A DNA stretch of 64,000 nt from Liolophura sinensis. Its lineage: Eukaryota; Mollusca; Polyplacophora; Chitonida; Chitonidae. Within the stretch, counting starts at the first letter, position 1. Every line of letters begins with the position of its first letter. Under the pieces are notes generated by a model. That model was given only the letters and a program-made list of their open reading frames with translations. It had not been told where the DNA came from and did no database searches. The stretch spans positions 3,350,001-3,414,000 of the forward strand of contig NC_088304.1 in the NCBI RefSeq assembly GCF_032854445.1. Direction: 5' to 3'. This document shows, one piece after another, positions 26,640-39,589 of the stretch. Made by a program: the position numbers and the translations under genes.

Positions 26640-28600
26640 ACTTGATATAACTGATAAGACTTGACATGACTGACTGGTGTTAGCTTAACACGTTCAATAT
26701 GGTATACAAGTACAAAGTACTTTATATGACTGACATCACTTATAACATAATCCACATTCATATCACTCCACGTTCAATGTGTCGCACGTGTAAAGCGTAT
26801 GGTGAACGTGATTGATATGACTTACTGTAACTGATGGGCTTTACATCTGATATATCATAGTGTAGGCCTATATATAGCTTATATGAAATCGTGCCATTTT
26901 TATATGAATTCATATCAGTATCATACCAGACATCATATCATGGTCAGTGTAACATATGATAAACGTACACCGTGTGTTATATGTGAATGACATACCACCA
27001 AATAACTGATACGTCATTACATCACACATGCTAATTGACACGTTCAGTATGTCATATACATGCACACCGTGTGTTATATGTGAAAGACACACCATCAAAT
27101 AAATGATAGGACTTTACATCACATATGTTAATTGACACGTTCAGTATGTCATATACATGCACACCGCCTGTTATATGTGAATGACACACCATCAAATAAA
27201 TGATAGGACTTTACATCACATATGTTAATTGACACGTTCAGTATGTCATATACATGCACACCGTGTGTTATATGTGAAAGACACACCATCAAATAAATGA
27301 TAGGACTTTACATCACATATGTTAATTGACACGTTCAGTATGTCATATACATGCACACCGTGTGTTATATGTGAATGACACACCATCATATAAATGATAG
27401 CACTTTACATCACATATGTTAATTGACACGTTCAGTATGTCATATACATGCACACCGTGTGTTATATGTGAAAGACACACCATCAAATAAATGATAGGAC
27501 TTTACATCACATATGTTAATTGACACGTTCAGTATGTCATATACATGCACACCGTGTGTTATATGTGAATGACACACCATCATATAAATGATAGCACTTT
27601 ACATCACATATGTTAATTGACACGTTCAGTATGTCATATACATGCACACCGCCTGTTATATGTGAATGACACACCATCATATAAATGATAGCACTTTACA
27701 TCACATATGTTAATTGACACGTTCAGTATGTCATATACATGCACACCGCCTGTTATATGTGAATGACACACCATCATATAAATGATAGGACTTTACATCA
27801 CATATGTTAATTGACACGTTCAGTATGTCATATACATGCACACCGTGTGTTATATGTGAATGACACACCATCATATAAATGATAGGACTTTACATCACAT
27901 ATGTTAATTGACACGTCAGTATGTCATATACATGCACACCGTGTGTTATATGTGAAAGACACACCATCAAATAAATGATAGGACTTTACATCACATATGT
28001 TAATTGACACGTTCAGTATGTCATATACATGCACACCGTGTGTTATATGTGAATGACACACCATCATATAAATGATAGGACTTTACATCACATATGTTAA
28101 TTGACACGTTCAGTATGTCATATACATGCACACCGTGTGTTATATGTGAAAGACACACCATCAAATAAATGATAGGACTTTACATCACATATGTTAATTG
28201 ACACGTTCAGTATGGCATACATGTACGCCCTGTGTTGTGTGTGCCTGATAGGATGCCATATAAATGATACGACTTTACATCACATATGCCAACTGACACG
28301 TTCAGTATGGCATACATGTACGCCCTGTGTTATGTGTGACTAATAGGATGCCATATAAACGATACGACTTTACATCACATATGCCAACTGACACGTTCAG
28401 TATGGCATACATGTACGCCCTGTGTTATGTGTGACTGACAGGATGCCATATAAATGATAGGACTTTACATCACATATGCTAACTGACACGTTCAGTATGG
28501 CATATCCATGCACACCACGTGTTATGTGCGACTGGAATGACTCCTTATAAATGATACGACTTTACATAACTTATATTAACACGTTCATTGTAGCACGGAG
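26640..28600. repeat. 97-bp satellite, about 17 copies
   Basis: The anchor CACGTTCAGTATGTCATATA recurs every 97 bases (27040, 27137, 27234 and on). The first and last copies are divergent; the last four use TATGGCATACATGTACGCCC. Two unit types alternate through part of the array: GTGAAAG with AAATAAA, and GTGAATG with ATATAAA. Confidence 0.95.
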
Positions 28601-28699
28601 AGTAAATACTGTGTTACTGACGTGACTTCTAACGCGTAGATAGTACTTACATGACTGTACATATGCCGATATCATTAGCTCTTTCCGAAAGTGCCCTTG

Positions 28700-28870
28700 T
28701 TTTGCTCTTATTCTACTTAAGCCATGTTGCTAGGACGGGTATACATTGCTACCTTTGAGCATATACAGGAATAGTTGAAATAAAACCCTATAAAGTGTTA
28801 AGCAGCCGCATTTTTATCGACAATGTACGTGTGACCATACACCATCACACTGTGGTCAATGCTCTGGGTT
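28700..28870 (+). repeat. unnamed ~200-bp dispersed repeat, diverged copy
   Basis: TCTTATTCTACTTAAGCCAT, then TACATTGCTACCTTTGAGCA, AAATAAAACCCTA, GTACGTGTGACCATACACCA and TGCTCTGGGTTT follow the same order as the 38763 copy. It sits directly after the 97-bp satellite. Confidence 0.55.
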
Positions 28871-30869
28871 TGCCGCAGTCTTTTATATTTGTCAGTGCTT
28901 CAGTTAAGTGGAAAGCTTTTCTAATGTTGTTCTCAGTCGTCGCATTTCCATAGCTTAAGGCAATGTACTCGTCTAGTACGAATTATTTTAACCTAAAACT
29001 CGTATAATATTGCGAGTTATACGCCTGTGAATTTTATTGTTATTCAGAAAGAAAATTTGATTTACTCTTTACAAAAGCTCTCTAAAAAAAACAATAACTG
29101 CCTCACAAAAATACCTGTCTTTAACGGACACTTGTACGTGTTGTACACAGTGGATACATTAATAATAACCGCCTCACTAAATTTTGTTAAACTGACTGGC
29201 TTGTTATTTTAGATCTGTCTTTGCAGATTCGTGGTTGGATTCCGTCAGTTCGAGTGGTGTAGATAAAATCAGACATATGAATGCAAGATTTGTCAAACTC
29301 ATTACGACTGATATTTTGGTTTTGATCAAAAGGTTCCCTTATTCCTTTCATGGAATAATCGCAGAAAGAAATTTCTTCACAACTGCATATTTTTTCATTC
29401 TCTTGGATATACTATTCTATTAATCATAATGAAAATACATAGGTACACTTGTCATATACGAAACAAAAATCATATTAAAGAAAATGACCGTTGCTCTTCT
29501 GTCTTCTGTCTTCTTACGGAAACATGCAGAACAATCAGTTCTGGTATATCAACGTGAAAAAGGCAATCATTTGAAAAACGTTCAAATCTTTAAATGTATT
29601 AATTAATAAGAGAATGCCTTCAAGTTCAAGGGTTTTCAGCTGGGGCAGCTTACTTGCCTTAGGTAAGTCGTGTCTTAGGCATGGTTGCACTAAGTATATA
29701 CTAACCTCAATAATTAGATATGGAAAAGACTACTTCACGTCCATGTATATGCATTCTCACGGCGGTAATATACATTATCGAAATATTACCAACAAGGAAT
29801 AAACTTATTTAATGTATTAAATATAAACTATTAAAAAAAAATACCACAGTTATATACGCTCCACATTTATACCGCGTATATTGATTTAAAGTCCTCCATA
29901 CTTAAGTTGTAGAATACCCGTGCCCTAGGACATGATAGCGAACAACATCTGGTTTGGCTAAATTTTTCAAAATATCCATTTATAACAGCATTCATGGATG
30001 ATTTCATACACGGATAAATTGCAGATCGTGTAAAGCTTCTACATTATGAGATTGTATAACGGTTTCTACGGAAAAACAATCACTCCATGTTCAAATATCT
30101 GCTACCGCAATTGCTTTAGGCGTTTGTTATGCGAGCACTAAGCATATATATCCAATCCTGCATGACACTAAGGATATGAATTTTAAAAACTAAATGTTAT
30201 ACATTTCGTTGCGAATTTTGATACAATTAGATTTCGGACTGAAGCAAGTAAATCTCCTTGTATGCAAATCTAGAAAAACCCAAGCATACATACATATGTA
30301 AATCTAGATAACAGTTCTTTGCACCCGTTTATGCCCAGACAACTGTTACAATCTAAACACTATATACAGCAAGATGTGTAAGATAACATTTCGAGCAGGA
30401 TGTAGTAATTATAAATAATATTAACCTTTTTATTAATTTTCTTGACATATCACATTCTCTGCAAAATTGTGACAGTTTTGGTGAAAATGGTTTTTTTTTT
30501 TCATTTATTTAATTAAACAAAATTTAACATGACAGTTTTCACACGCGTGACTCTTTTAAATTTAATCTTAATTTAATCATGTACCCTGTCACTTTGAAGC
30601 TCATTTAGTATACAGTTCATTTTGCCCTAAACTTGGCAAAGGGATTATATCAACAAACTTCTATCAACGGCTACATGTGCGTTTGACATGCTACCTGACT
30701 ATTATCAAGTTAATGCCTAGCTGAAAATGATCATCCAAGTCCATATACCGGCTTTATTATATGATTAATATTCCATATATGAATTAATCCATATTTCTGA
30801 ACGTAATCTATAACTTTTCGTGTTCAATTTTATATTGTATTTAATTCTTCACACAAAACTAATATGATT
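28871..30869. other. intron 1, nothing recognised
   Basis: AT-rich unique sequence with short open frames only. 24381-25559 and 23326-24025 are similar. Confidence 0.45.
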
Positions 30870-31180
30870 TTGTTAAGGAAATGAATGATTTGGAATTAAC
30901 CTTTCAGCGCTGTTTTGGTTTCGTCGACGAATTTGGGATTTGGTTAAAGAAACGAGGCATGGGACTCAAGCTTGTTTTGCTTGCATTGACGAACTTGCGT
31001 TGACGTAATTCTGTAAATGAAACGAATCTTCACGTATTTAACTTTGGGCACTGCTTCGGTTGCGTTATTGACGAATCATTTGACACCGCTTTGGTTTCGT
31101 TAGTGAATCTTAGCTTCTGTAAATGAAACGAGTCATTAGGGAATTTAACTTTGAACACTGTTTTTTATTCGGTCAAAATT
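30870..31180. repeat. degenerate ~100-bp tandem repeat
   Basis: CTGTAAATGAAACGA (31010 and 31116) and CACTGCTTTGGTTTCGTT-type segments recur about three times with many changes. Confidence 0.55.
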
Positions 31181-33330
31181 GTCATTATCGCACGTTTCAG
31201 GTGTAAAGTACATTCTGTGATACCCACAATCCGTCGTTGAATGTACATCTGTTCTATTTCGTCATTTTCTTACAATCGTATTCATACAACAAATCTAACA
31301 TTTATCCACAAAAGAGAGTAGTTTTATTAATAACTAATGCTGAAATGACTTGCAATAATTTTGGATTGAATTTTAAGTTAAAGCAATATTTTTCGATGTT
31401 GAAGATCAAAAGAAAGAACATGGATTCCAAAGACATTTTGAAACACTCAGAAATTCGTTATCTAGTAATAATTCCGCCCCAAGGGCATGACTCTTAACAT
31501 AAATTAACTTTTATTAACAGAGTTTAGGTGTTGATATCATTCATATCATGAGCCAAGCTAGAATACTTTTTTAGTACTCATTTACTCATTTTAAAATACT
31601 TATTTTAGTGTAATATAAATAATTAATTTATTATATTAAGTACATTGGGAAAAAATTACATACTGAGTATAGACACATTTTCCTGAGAACCAGATACAAC
31701 GGGATTACCCTGCAGGTGATCGGGGCACGGAGGTTAATAATGGAGAAGATTGTTGGAACAATTTAGTAAATGAACGAAAACTCACTAATTTACATGGTCT
31801 TTCGACGTCTGCTTCAGAAATACTAATTTTGAAATCTGAAAAGTATCCTACGCTGGTAGTGATCAAAGATATAAGAAAATATAAACAATATATGTGTTGC
31901 TCAGAGAACATTTTTGCATAAAAATGCAAATTGTAAATTATGAGCATTTTGAGCCTTTGGTTTATTTGGAGAAGCGGGTATTTGTTACAGAAAAGTGTGT
32001 TGTAAGTTTTAGATTTACAACGCAAAAGGTTAGAAATTAATTCCATCGTGTTTTGTTCTATGCTAAAAATGGATAAAATGAAAAGTATTAATGCATGCAG
32101 TTAAAGCGGAACATTTCATTTTAAATAAGCAAATTTAATCGATCTATTTTAACATCATTCCCAATAAGTTTAGTTAAATTTTACATCTAATCTTAACTTT
32201 TCGCAACACTGAACACCTTAAGTTTACAAAAGAGCTGAGCTAAAAACAGATTGATGCTATATCAGCAAAGGCAGAATTTTGATGTATGTTAATCGCCCAA
32301 GTGATTGGGTCTGTGTTAATACTTGACCTGACTCTAAAGTCGCCTCGGACCTACAGCGACGCATCGCCGCCAGTCCGCTCCAGGCGAATTTTCAAGGAGT
32401 CAGGTTTTCATTTTGAAAAACACATTGTTTCATGCAGTGACTATTCTGTAACAAGAGCGGAGAAGGGCGGCGGCTGGAGGGAAGGGCGATATAGCCGTCT
32501 GTGTTGGTTTTCCCATACGGCCGGAGTATGGCGACAAGTTGACAGAATTGTTCCGTGCTTTATTCTCAAAATGTCGTCCAGTGGACGTCAATCAGTATCG
32601 CATTGTCGCTTTGACAATTAGTCTACTCGACAAGATTCGGGACAAATACCGAGCTTTTCTTGTGTCAGAACTAAAACCAGGTTCTCCTCTACAGCTTTAT
32701 AAAGCAGCCTTAATGTCGCTCCTTAAGGAATCCTTTCTCTCGGAAATGTAAATAATTGGTTTTGGCCGTAAGCCCTCTCAGATCGCACCCAGGGGCACCA
32801 TTGTACCCTCAGAAAAGAAAGCCGCGGTAAAAAGCCATAGGCACGTGGCTAGGCACAGAGCCCACCCGTCTCCCGACGATGGGGGCATTCGGGTGGAACC
32901 GGGATCCGTCTTTCGTCTCCACCCCCCTGTACAACACAACCCGATAACCTCTCTGTATACTTTATTCTCCTAATTTACCCCACCATCAATTATTAGACGT
33001 CTATGACTCCCTAACATTTTCCCCAGGCTCCTGTCTTCGTTTATCTACCTCACTTCTGTCAAGTTAAGCGGTTCACACACTTCAAAAGATGAAGTCAGTT
33101 TTCTTGAAACTCTAAAATGAAGTCAAATCTTTTTTTAAAGCTCTTTTTTTTTTAAAGTTAAGAGTTTTATCTACAGCAGGGAGTAGCATTGGCTGAAGTG
33201 TAATTAGCGTTTGTAATGTCCTGTATGTTTGTCTATTCTTTGGCTATTTGTTGGGTTTCAAATATTGGTAAACACCTGTTGTAGGTCTTTTTAATTCACC
33301 TATACGTATACAAGGATGTGTCAAACTTAC
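31181..33330. other. 5' part of intron 1 with a CpG-richer block
   Basis: 32300-32960 is unique, has balanced composition and lies just downstream of exon 1. An open plus-strand stretch at 32485-32751 (ending LKESFLSEM) and a 113-codon minus-strand frame at 31705-32046 have no recognisable family. The block is a candidate first-intron enhancer. Confidence 0.35.
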
Positions 33331-33659
33331 CTGCCGGATTTCGTGATGACCATCTCCGTTCCGAGCTCATGGAACTGGTCCCATAAATCTTTGGAGTCAA
33401 GATCCACTTTTGGATCGTCCTGGATGTCGGACTCAACAGGCTCAAGGGTCCTGAGAGGCCTTAGATGCTGATGATGGGCTAGCATGTCGGCAGCGGTGAG
33501 AGGCGACCTTACCATGGACTGCTGAAGTTTGGGTATCAGAGACGGTGGTAATCCGGTCGTAGGGAAGGGGAAGGCGGGAAGGTAGCCGTGCTGCTGAGCT
33601 AAGAAGGAGTTCATGTTGAACTCCGACGGGCGATGTAAGAAAAACGGATTGTACGCCAT
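33331..33659 (-). CDS. Tbx2/3: Tbx2/3 T-box transcription factor, coding exon 1
   Basis: This exon encodes the first 109 residues plus two bases of codon 110 of a T-box DNA-binding factor, a nuclear protein that in the Tbx2/3 subfamily usually represses transcription in patterning and organ development. The start chosen is the ATG at 33659 (MAYNPFFLHRP), which matches the MAYHPF-type N-terminus of vertebrate TBX2/TBX3; it has A at -3 and G at +4. The frame stays open upstream of this ATG but shows no similarity I recognise. A proline/hydrophobic N-terminal region is followed by HLRPLRTLEP (about residues 65-74), an acidic DDPKVDLDSKDLWDQFHELG stretch that opens the T-box, and GTEMVITKSG at the exon end. 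The WDQF and EMVITKSG wording fits Tbx2/3 rather than Tbx4/5, which reads EMIITKAG. The donor is AG|GTAAGT at 33330, phase 2. Family assignment is by recognition; orthology within Tbx2/3 is inferred. Confidence 0.95.
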
Positions 33660-33681
33660 TGTCCATTCAGGAAACCAACAA

Positions 33682-33700
33682 CTAAAAGGAAAAAAAATAT
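33682..33700 (-). other. strong splice acceptor just upstream of the Tbx2/3 start codon
   Basis: Read on the minus strand, a run of T with few C leads to TTTTCCTTTTAG ending at 33682, only 22 bases before the ATG at 33659. The tract is at least as good as the verified exon 2 acceptor. If used, the translated exon begins at 33681 and the transcript has a spliced 5'-UTR, so the promoter would lie farther upstream. No matching donor can be chosen with certainty; TCAG|GTAAAA near 35893 is one possibility. The alternative is that the tract is transcribed as ordinary 5'-UTR. Confidence 0.4.
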
Positions 33701-34350
33701 GCTGAGGCAAACTAATACCCGCTGACTGGAATGTATAAGGTTTCTTGCCAAAAAGTCGGCACCCTTCTCGGTCTGTGTGGTTTTTGTTTCTCCACGGCTT
33801 AAGATTACAAGAAGCTGGGTTGTGCGACTGTTGCCTCTGTGAAGTGTAAAGAGGCTGCTATGTGGACTCCGGTGTGGTGACCACTTCGTCACCGTCTCAT
33901 CACCTTAATGAGTTTTCCTCAGCGATTGGTCACGGCAGGTACATGTGTTTAGGTGCGCTCTATGTCGGAGGCGTGTTCCTCGACAGCGCCTGAAGTGTCC
34001 GTCTCTCCTGCTGGCGCAATCTTAGAACTTCAAGCCGGCATAAACCATATGTCGACGGCGCTATAGCGGGGCTTGGCCAATAGCCTTTCACGCCGGCCTT
34101 TGCCACTTAATATTTCATCGAAGACAAGATCATGACATCAGTGCTGCTAAGGTAAACGATCCATAGGAAATGAGTGACCACATAAGCTGCTACAAGCAAC
34201 ACTTGCTGCCACAACAGCAGCAGCAACAACAACAACAACTGGTTGCTAGCCAAATGAAGCTGAAATCGTATTTTTCGGCAACGCAATTTGCTCCGACGCA
34301 AATCTGAACCGACACGGACACAGCTTTTCGTCACAATGGCGTCTCAAAAC
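33701..34350 (-). promoter_or_regulatory. possible Tbx2/3 proximal 5' region
   Basis: This repeat-poor stretch immediately upstream of exon 1 is richer in CpG than its surroundings. It holds a CCAAT pentamer at 34077-34081 (plus strand). A CAG/CAA microsatellite lies at about 34210-34240. No TATA box in a convincing position was seen. It is placed here as the likely promoter or 5'-UTR zone only because of its position; start sites cannot be read from the sequence. Confidence 0.25.
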
Positions 34351-35432
34351 AGATTTTTATAAAAAAAATCCGCAAAATGTGGAAGCTGTAAAACAATCAT
34401 ATGGCAATTCAGTAAAGTTCAATGTCCCATCCTGATGCAGAGAAAGGGGTAAAAAATGCGTCGTAATGCGTCACCTATCGCATATACGGGGAAGGTTTTC
34501 AGCTTTGAGCGTCTGTCAACCTCCATCCATTTTCTCATACACTTTAAAACACATCCTGTCAACGCGAGCGGCTCAAGCCATGGATCCAGTACGTCCCATT
34601 ACGTGTGATGGTTTGTTAAAGGAAAAATAAGAAAGGTTGAGAAGGCGAGTTATAGGCCAATCCCAGCCAGCACTCTAGAATGCATACATAATAACTACAG
34701 GCGCCATATCTGTTAGTTGTATTCTTTTTTTTTGCGCACCGCCAGTCTGCTACTTCGACCGTGCATTTGTTAGCTAGTCGATAGGGGCGCCCTGGAACAG
34801 GCATAGTCAAAACCAGGGTAATTACAATGACGCATGTCATGTTATTATGCTCGATAGAACATGTGTTCTGGTGAGCCAGTGATAGGCCACCAGGAAGCCT
34901 GAACAGCGCAGGCCAAAACCGCCGACCGAGTGTGACCTCGACTGAATCGTACATATCGCGGTTGCTTTTATTAAAGCGGACATAAAACCAACACTTCTAG
35001 CACACACGTACTATTATAGTGTAGCAAACTCCTCAAGCCATCCTCATGGGCCACGTCCAAACGCGACTCAGTCATCCTTAGCAGCAGTCATACTGGAAGT
35101 TGATGAACTGTTTATTATGAGGCTATGTAGTTTGCAGTCAAGCTGCTTTGCTTTTTATACTTTCTTTGCATGATGTACATGAACGTATGCTATAGCTTTA
35201 TAAGAGCAGTGTGACCGTTCAGTGCTATAGAGGCGTACTAGATATATAGACGCACCACGGTACTAAGCTATAAAGTTGCAGGCGCTACGAAAATGTGAAG
35301 GCCTACAATGCCATAATGAAATATCAAAGCTTACAACTTTGCGAAACAATGAAGTCGAAAGCCATGATAAAATATGCCGAAATTAAATATAAAGACTTAC
35401 TACTACACATAATTATTAAGTCGTAGGCCCTA

Positions 35433-35521
35433 AATTTATTTATTTATTTGATCGGTGTTTTACGATGTACTCAGAACATTTCACTCATACAACTGCTGTC
35501 GGCATCAAGGTGGGAGGAGTC
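35433..35521 (-). mobile_element. SINE 3'-domain fragment
   Basis: TTTATTTATTTATTTGATCG is followed by GTGTTTTACGATGTACTCAG and a diverged core up to GTGGGAGGAG. It lies upstream of Tbx2/3 exon 1. Confidence 0.65.
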
Positions 35522-38500
35522 CCTATACTAAAATATGAAGGCACAGTGCCGTAACAAAATATAAAGGCGTTGAAAGTGTACTTCTGTAATAAGGCATGAA
35601 AGCGTAATGTGCAGTAATAAACTTTAAAGGCGAATTGCAGATGGTGTTTAACACTGAACCAATCTACACTGAATTAACACAGCCTGTTCATCAATTTTAT
35701 TTCGAGTTTTGTTGTATACAAGCTATCACTATAGCAGGTAGCTTGATTTTTTAAGAAGCTTAATAATTAAGAATGTGTAATTTGTATGCCGTAAATAAAA
35801 CATTCCAAGACGTTAAATTTTGTAGGCGCGGTGATCAAACTTTTCATGAGGTAGTTTTTCGTGTGGAGGCTCAGTCAAGGTTTTTCACATTTTACCTGAC
35901 CGATAGAAAAAAATATTCTTGAATGCGTAAGAAAAAAAAATCAAACAAAAACAACGAAATATTGTGTATTAAATGGAATGGTAACAACTTATGTTTTCCT
36001 CCGAGATTTTATATGACATTACAGGTGTTTAAAGTATGACGGTGGTTGATAAGACTATATTTGTATGACTAGAATTTAGCGTTGTTCTGAAACATATTAC
36101 CACAGTGTACAACGTTGGTCAGCTTTGTGGGGTGGAGAAAATCGGATCTCCCAGAATAAAGTATACCGCCTTTCGTCAGATACCTGACAAACCTAGTGAC
36201 TGTTAAAGCCAGAAAAGATATTTGCGATCGACGTCGAGCAAAAAAGACAATCAGAATGGGTGATTTGTAATATACTATAGAAGAACACATATACCGGTAT
36301 ATACACGACAAGAGTTAACTTGTAGGTTTTTCTGCGGCACATACAAGCAAATATACAAAAGCCATGAGCCATGGATCCACAGGCGGCATAGGTAAAACGT
36401 GCCGAAATATCTGAGATGTTCAAAAAAGAGTAATTAGCAGCAAAATCGGAGAAAGAGTAAGACATATGTCTGCTCATCCAAACTTTATGTTTTCGCCCAC
36501 ATGATCTTAATTCATGCCGGTTGCTGTTTTATTTTGATCCCATCTATGTATGTCTATGCTAATATTTCATTGTTCAAATTTTGTACAATATTCGCTGCAT
36601 AACTGCAAACGCCAGTAATAATTCATGAGCTAAAAAATAAAATAAAAATAAAAACGTTTCAGTAAAAAAGCTAAATCTTTTTAAAGATAACTGATTGCTA
36701 TATGCCACCTTATATAGACTGTCTAGTTCAGTAATGATAATTTACATACATGTAGTTTGATTTATATAGTTTGTTTCTATTAACGTTATAATTAAGAGAG
36801 AAAAAACGTATCTCTTGCAGCAAAAAACCCTGTATGCCAGCTATATACCGGTTTTTAATGTGGCATTCATTCGTTAAGAGGATTACAGTTTAACTTTGGC
36901 GTTAATTGATTAAAATCAATCCATTCAAACCTCTCACCTTAAAATTGCTTATCTGGCTAGCTGCTTTAAATACTAATTTGGTGTTTTTTCTTTTATTTTG
37001 CACCAGAATAAAACTCTGCACTTTGAAATGATTAAGTTAAATCCTTATCGATTGTCACAATATTATATCTGAGTTTTCGGAGACTGGAGATTGAAACACG
37101 CCGGAGAAAGTTACACGATGTTTAGGCTTACATCCTCGATCCCGGCCTAAAATCTCACGGTTAATCGGATAGGGCTATAGTCGTGGGCGAATTCAACCCG
37201 AATGTTGCCTTAGCAATGGTAAATTTTGATTGGGTTACTGTAATGAAGGTATAAGCCTATGACGTGAGGACGAAAGGCTTTTCTGACAAACATGTAAGTC
37301 GACGTATGAGTAAGGCATCCTACGAATCAGTGCTTTAGTTTCTAGAGTATTTTAGGTAAATTTATTTGTCAATATAAATATAGCACAAACGTAATAGGCA
37401 ATGCTACAAGAGTGTTTAAGGGTCCGCTTTGCAAAGCAGTCGCAAATTACTTACATAACAATTTATAATGAAAAGATACGTCACCATGGAGAATGCGCTT
37501 GACGTGGCTTTGTGACAGCTTTGTAAAACGGACCCCAGGTAATTCTATGAATATAGCAGATTTTATGTGAGATGGAGGGTTGTGAATAAATTTACGAAAA
37601 AAAGATGAAAATGTATAAAATGTCTATGTAAAGCAAAACACCAGTATCTTTTTTATCCAAAACGTTAGCATCACCAATTCAACGACAACGAAAATTTACA
37701 TTTCATAATTATGTAATTTATTACATTTTCTTAATTACAACCTTATTATTAAGACTTTTTTTGTACAGTTTTCTTCAGTATTTTGACTCAAATTCATATT
37801 TCTTTCATTAAACTTTTACGTTTTCCCTCCAGAGTATGTGAGAAACAAAACGGCGTTGAACTCCCGGTATTCAAGATCATTGACGAAACCGCCGCGCCTG
37901 GTTCTAGAACCCTGGCACACCTGACGTAAAGTCGCAATCCAGCTAGAGTCACTTATCGCTTTGATCGATCGTAGGACGTAACTGGACAACGACTACAGAG
38001 ATCAGAGACCCGCTCACTTTGCATAATATCGTGGCTGATGTAGAATAAATATCGAACGTAGATGCTGTCTATCTATATGCATCAAAACATCGCTGTTTCC
38101 GGATTGTGTTAACGCTTGTTTTGATGTATTGCATGTCTCGTTTTGAAATGTTCAACCAGATATATGCCGAAGGGCAACGCGTTTCCTCAGAAGAATCATT
38201 GAAAATGTAATTACATTGGCAAAATTAGCTTCGGTGTTAAATATCTTATGATATGACAGATATTGCCCAAAGAGCTATAGAACAAGGGAAGTAACTCAGC
38301 CCAAGCAGGTGAAAGGCTTTCTTTCTTTTGTACATAAAATGTTTCCTTAAAATGAAAAATTTTATACATGTGAGCATGTGAGAATATGAAGTTCCTTTCA
38401 CGTTCTATTACCAATATTTAAGATTCTTGTGTAATTTTCTATTTCTGATTTCATTGCTTTATCGGAGCGACGGAAATCAATGTCTCTATTAACAAGTTAG

Positions 38501-38762
38501 AACAATACATGGTGCAGATGGTAGTCTGTAGGCTTTGCGAGTGAGCATTAGGAACTATCTCCTTTGCTTTACGACCATTTTATCCGAGAATCCGAAAAAA
38601 TAACTTATACCAGAGCATTGTTAGCTATGCCCTCGATATTTCATCTCATCTCTTTGCATTGTTTTAATGTTATTGTATATTAAATGTGATGATAACACCG
38701 CATTTTTAGGAATTCTAGAGCAGTGACGTCTCATAAATTTCATTTTACATCAATGGATTTTT
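35522..38762. other. upstream flank, no gene seen apart from the MITE-like element
   Basis: AT-rich unique sequence. 37850-38110 is somewhat CpG-richer (ACGAAACCGCCGCGCCTGG). 34351-35432 is similar, with short non-motif frames. Confidence 0.4.
37420..37535. mobile_element. MITE-like foldback element, second copy type
   Basis: The left end GGGTCCGCTTTGCAAAGCAG pairs with the reverse complement of the right end, GGGTCCGTTTTACAAAGCTG. The interior is about 75 bases and non-coding. It has the same architecture as 19484-19612 but different ends. Confidence 0.55.
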
Positions 38763-38966
38763 TTACCTTATTCTGCTTAAGCCATTGTGCTAGGCGGCGT
38801 GTAGATTGCTACTGTTTATGCATTTACAGGTTACAATAGGTATGCATGAACAGCTACAATAAACCCTAACTGATGTAAACTGACAAGAGGTTGTATTTCA
38901 CCGGATACGTGTGATCATTTGCCAGCTACCACACTCGTCGCTGCTCTGGATTTACTCCCTATTCTG
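38763..38966 (+). repeat. reference copy of an unnamed ~200-bp dispersed repeat
   Basis: The copy runs from TTACCTTATTCTGCTTAAGC to ACACTCGTCGCTGCTCTGG. Internal landmarks are GTAGATTGCTACTG, AATAAACCCTAACTG and CACCGGATACGTGTGATCAT. Related copies in the window are 28700-28870 (+), 23125-23325 (-) and 2885-3125 (-, partial and tandem). No terminal inverted repeats or coding capacity are visible. Confidence 0.65.
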
Positions 38967-39108
38967 TACGTCTTGTATAGTATTATCATGGTGTTAATGA
39001 TTGCTGGAGTGACTGATAAATAGATTGCTTGACTGATCACAAAAATGATTGGGGAAATATCCGAAATAGCAAATGTCTAACTTACCGGTATAACAACTGA
39101 TTTATTGG

Positions 39109-39111
<3 letters not shown>

Positions 39112-39186
<75 letters not shown>

Positions 39187-39217
39187 AATATATGGAAAAT
39201 ATATATATATATTTGAA
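39112..39217. repeat. (TA)n microsatellite with inverted flank
   Basis: About 70 bases of TA, then CAAATATATGGAAAATATAT and a shorter TA run. Confidence 0.95.
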
Positions 39218-39589
39218 TTAGTGGTTAATAAATCTATTAGGTAGGCTTACAGAGAGGATTTATATTATAGACTGTAAATCTGAATTGACCTTGCGATTAT
39301 AGTCAGCTGAAAAGTCCTTTTTGGTTGTCTGCTGGTGTACGAATGTCTTTTGCGACGCATAGATTCACTGAAAATTAGAGCCTGGTTGGGATATGGTGTT
39401 AAAACTGCAAATGTCAGACAGAGGAAGGCAGCCGTATTTCATGATAAATCATGAGCAGCTAACATCGTGAAATGACACTCAAAATTGCTAGGGTCTCCAT
39501 GTGACGAACTGCAAAGCAAATGATCAACAAAAATCACTACACGATGTCAAATGTCATTTTTCATCGTCTCCATCTGTGCTCTCTTAACC

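Noticed and set aside
31705-32046. 113-codon minus-strand frame in intron 1
   Set aside because: It starts at a real ATG but has no motif, no splice context and AT-rich codons; chance is the simplest reading.
33611-33892. Minus-strand frame overlapping Tbx2/3 exon 1
   Set aside because: It is a different frame from the conserved T-box protein and includes the splice acceptor tract.
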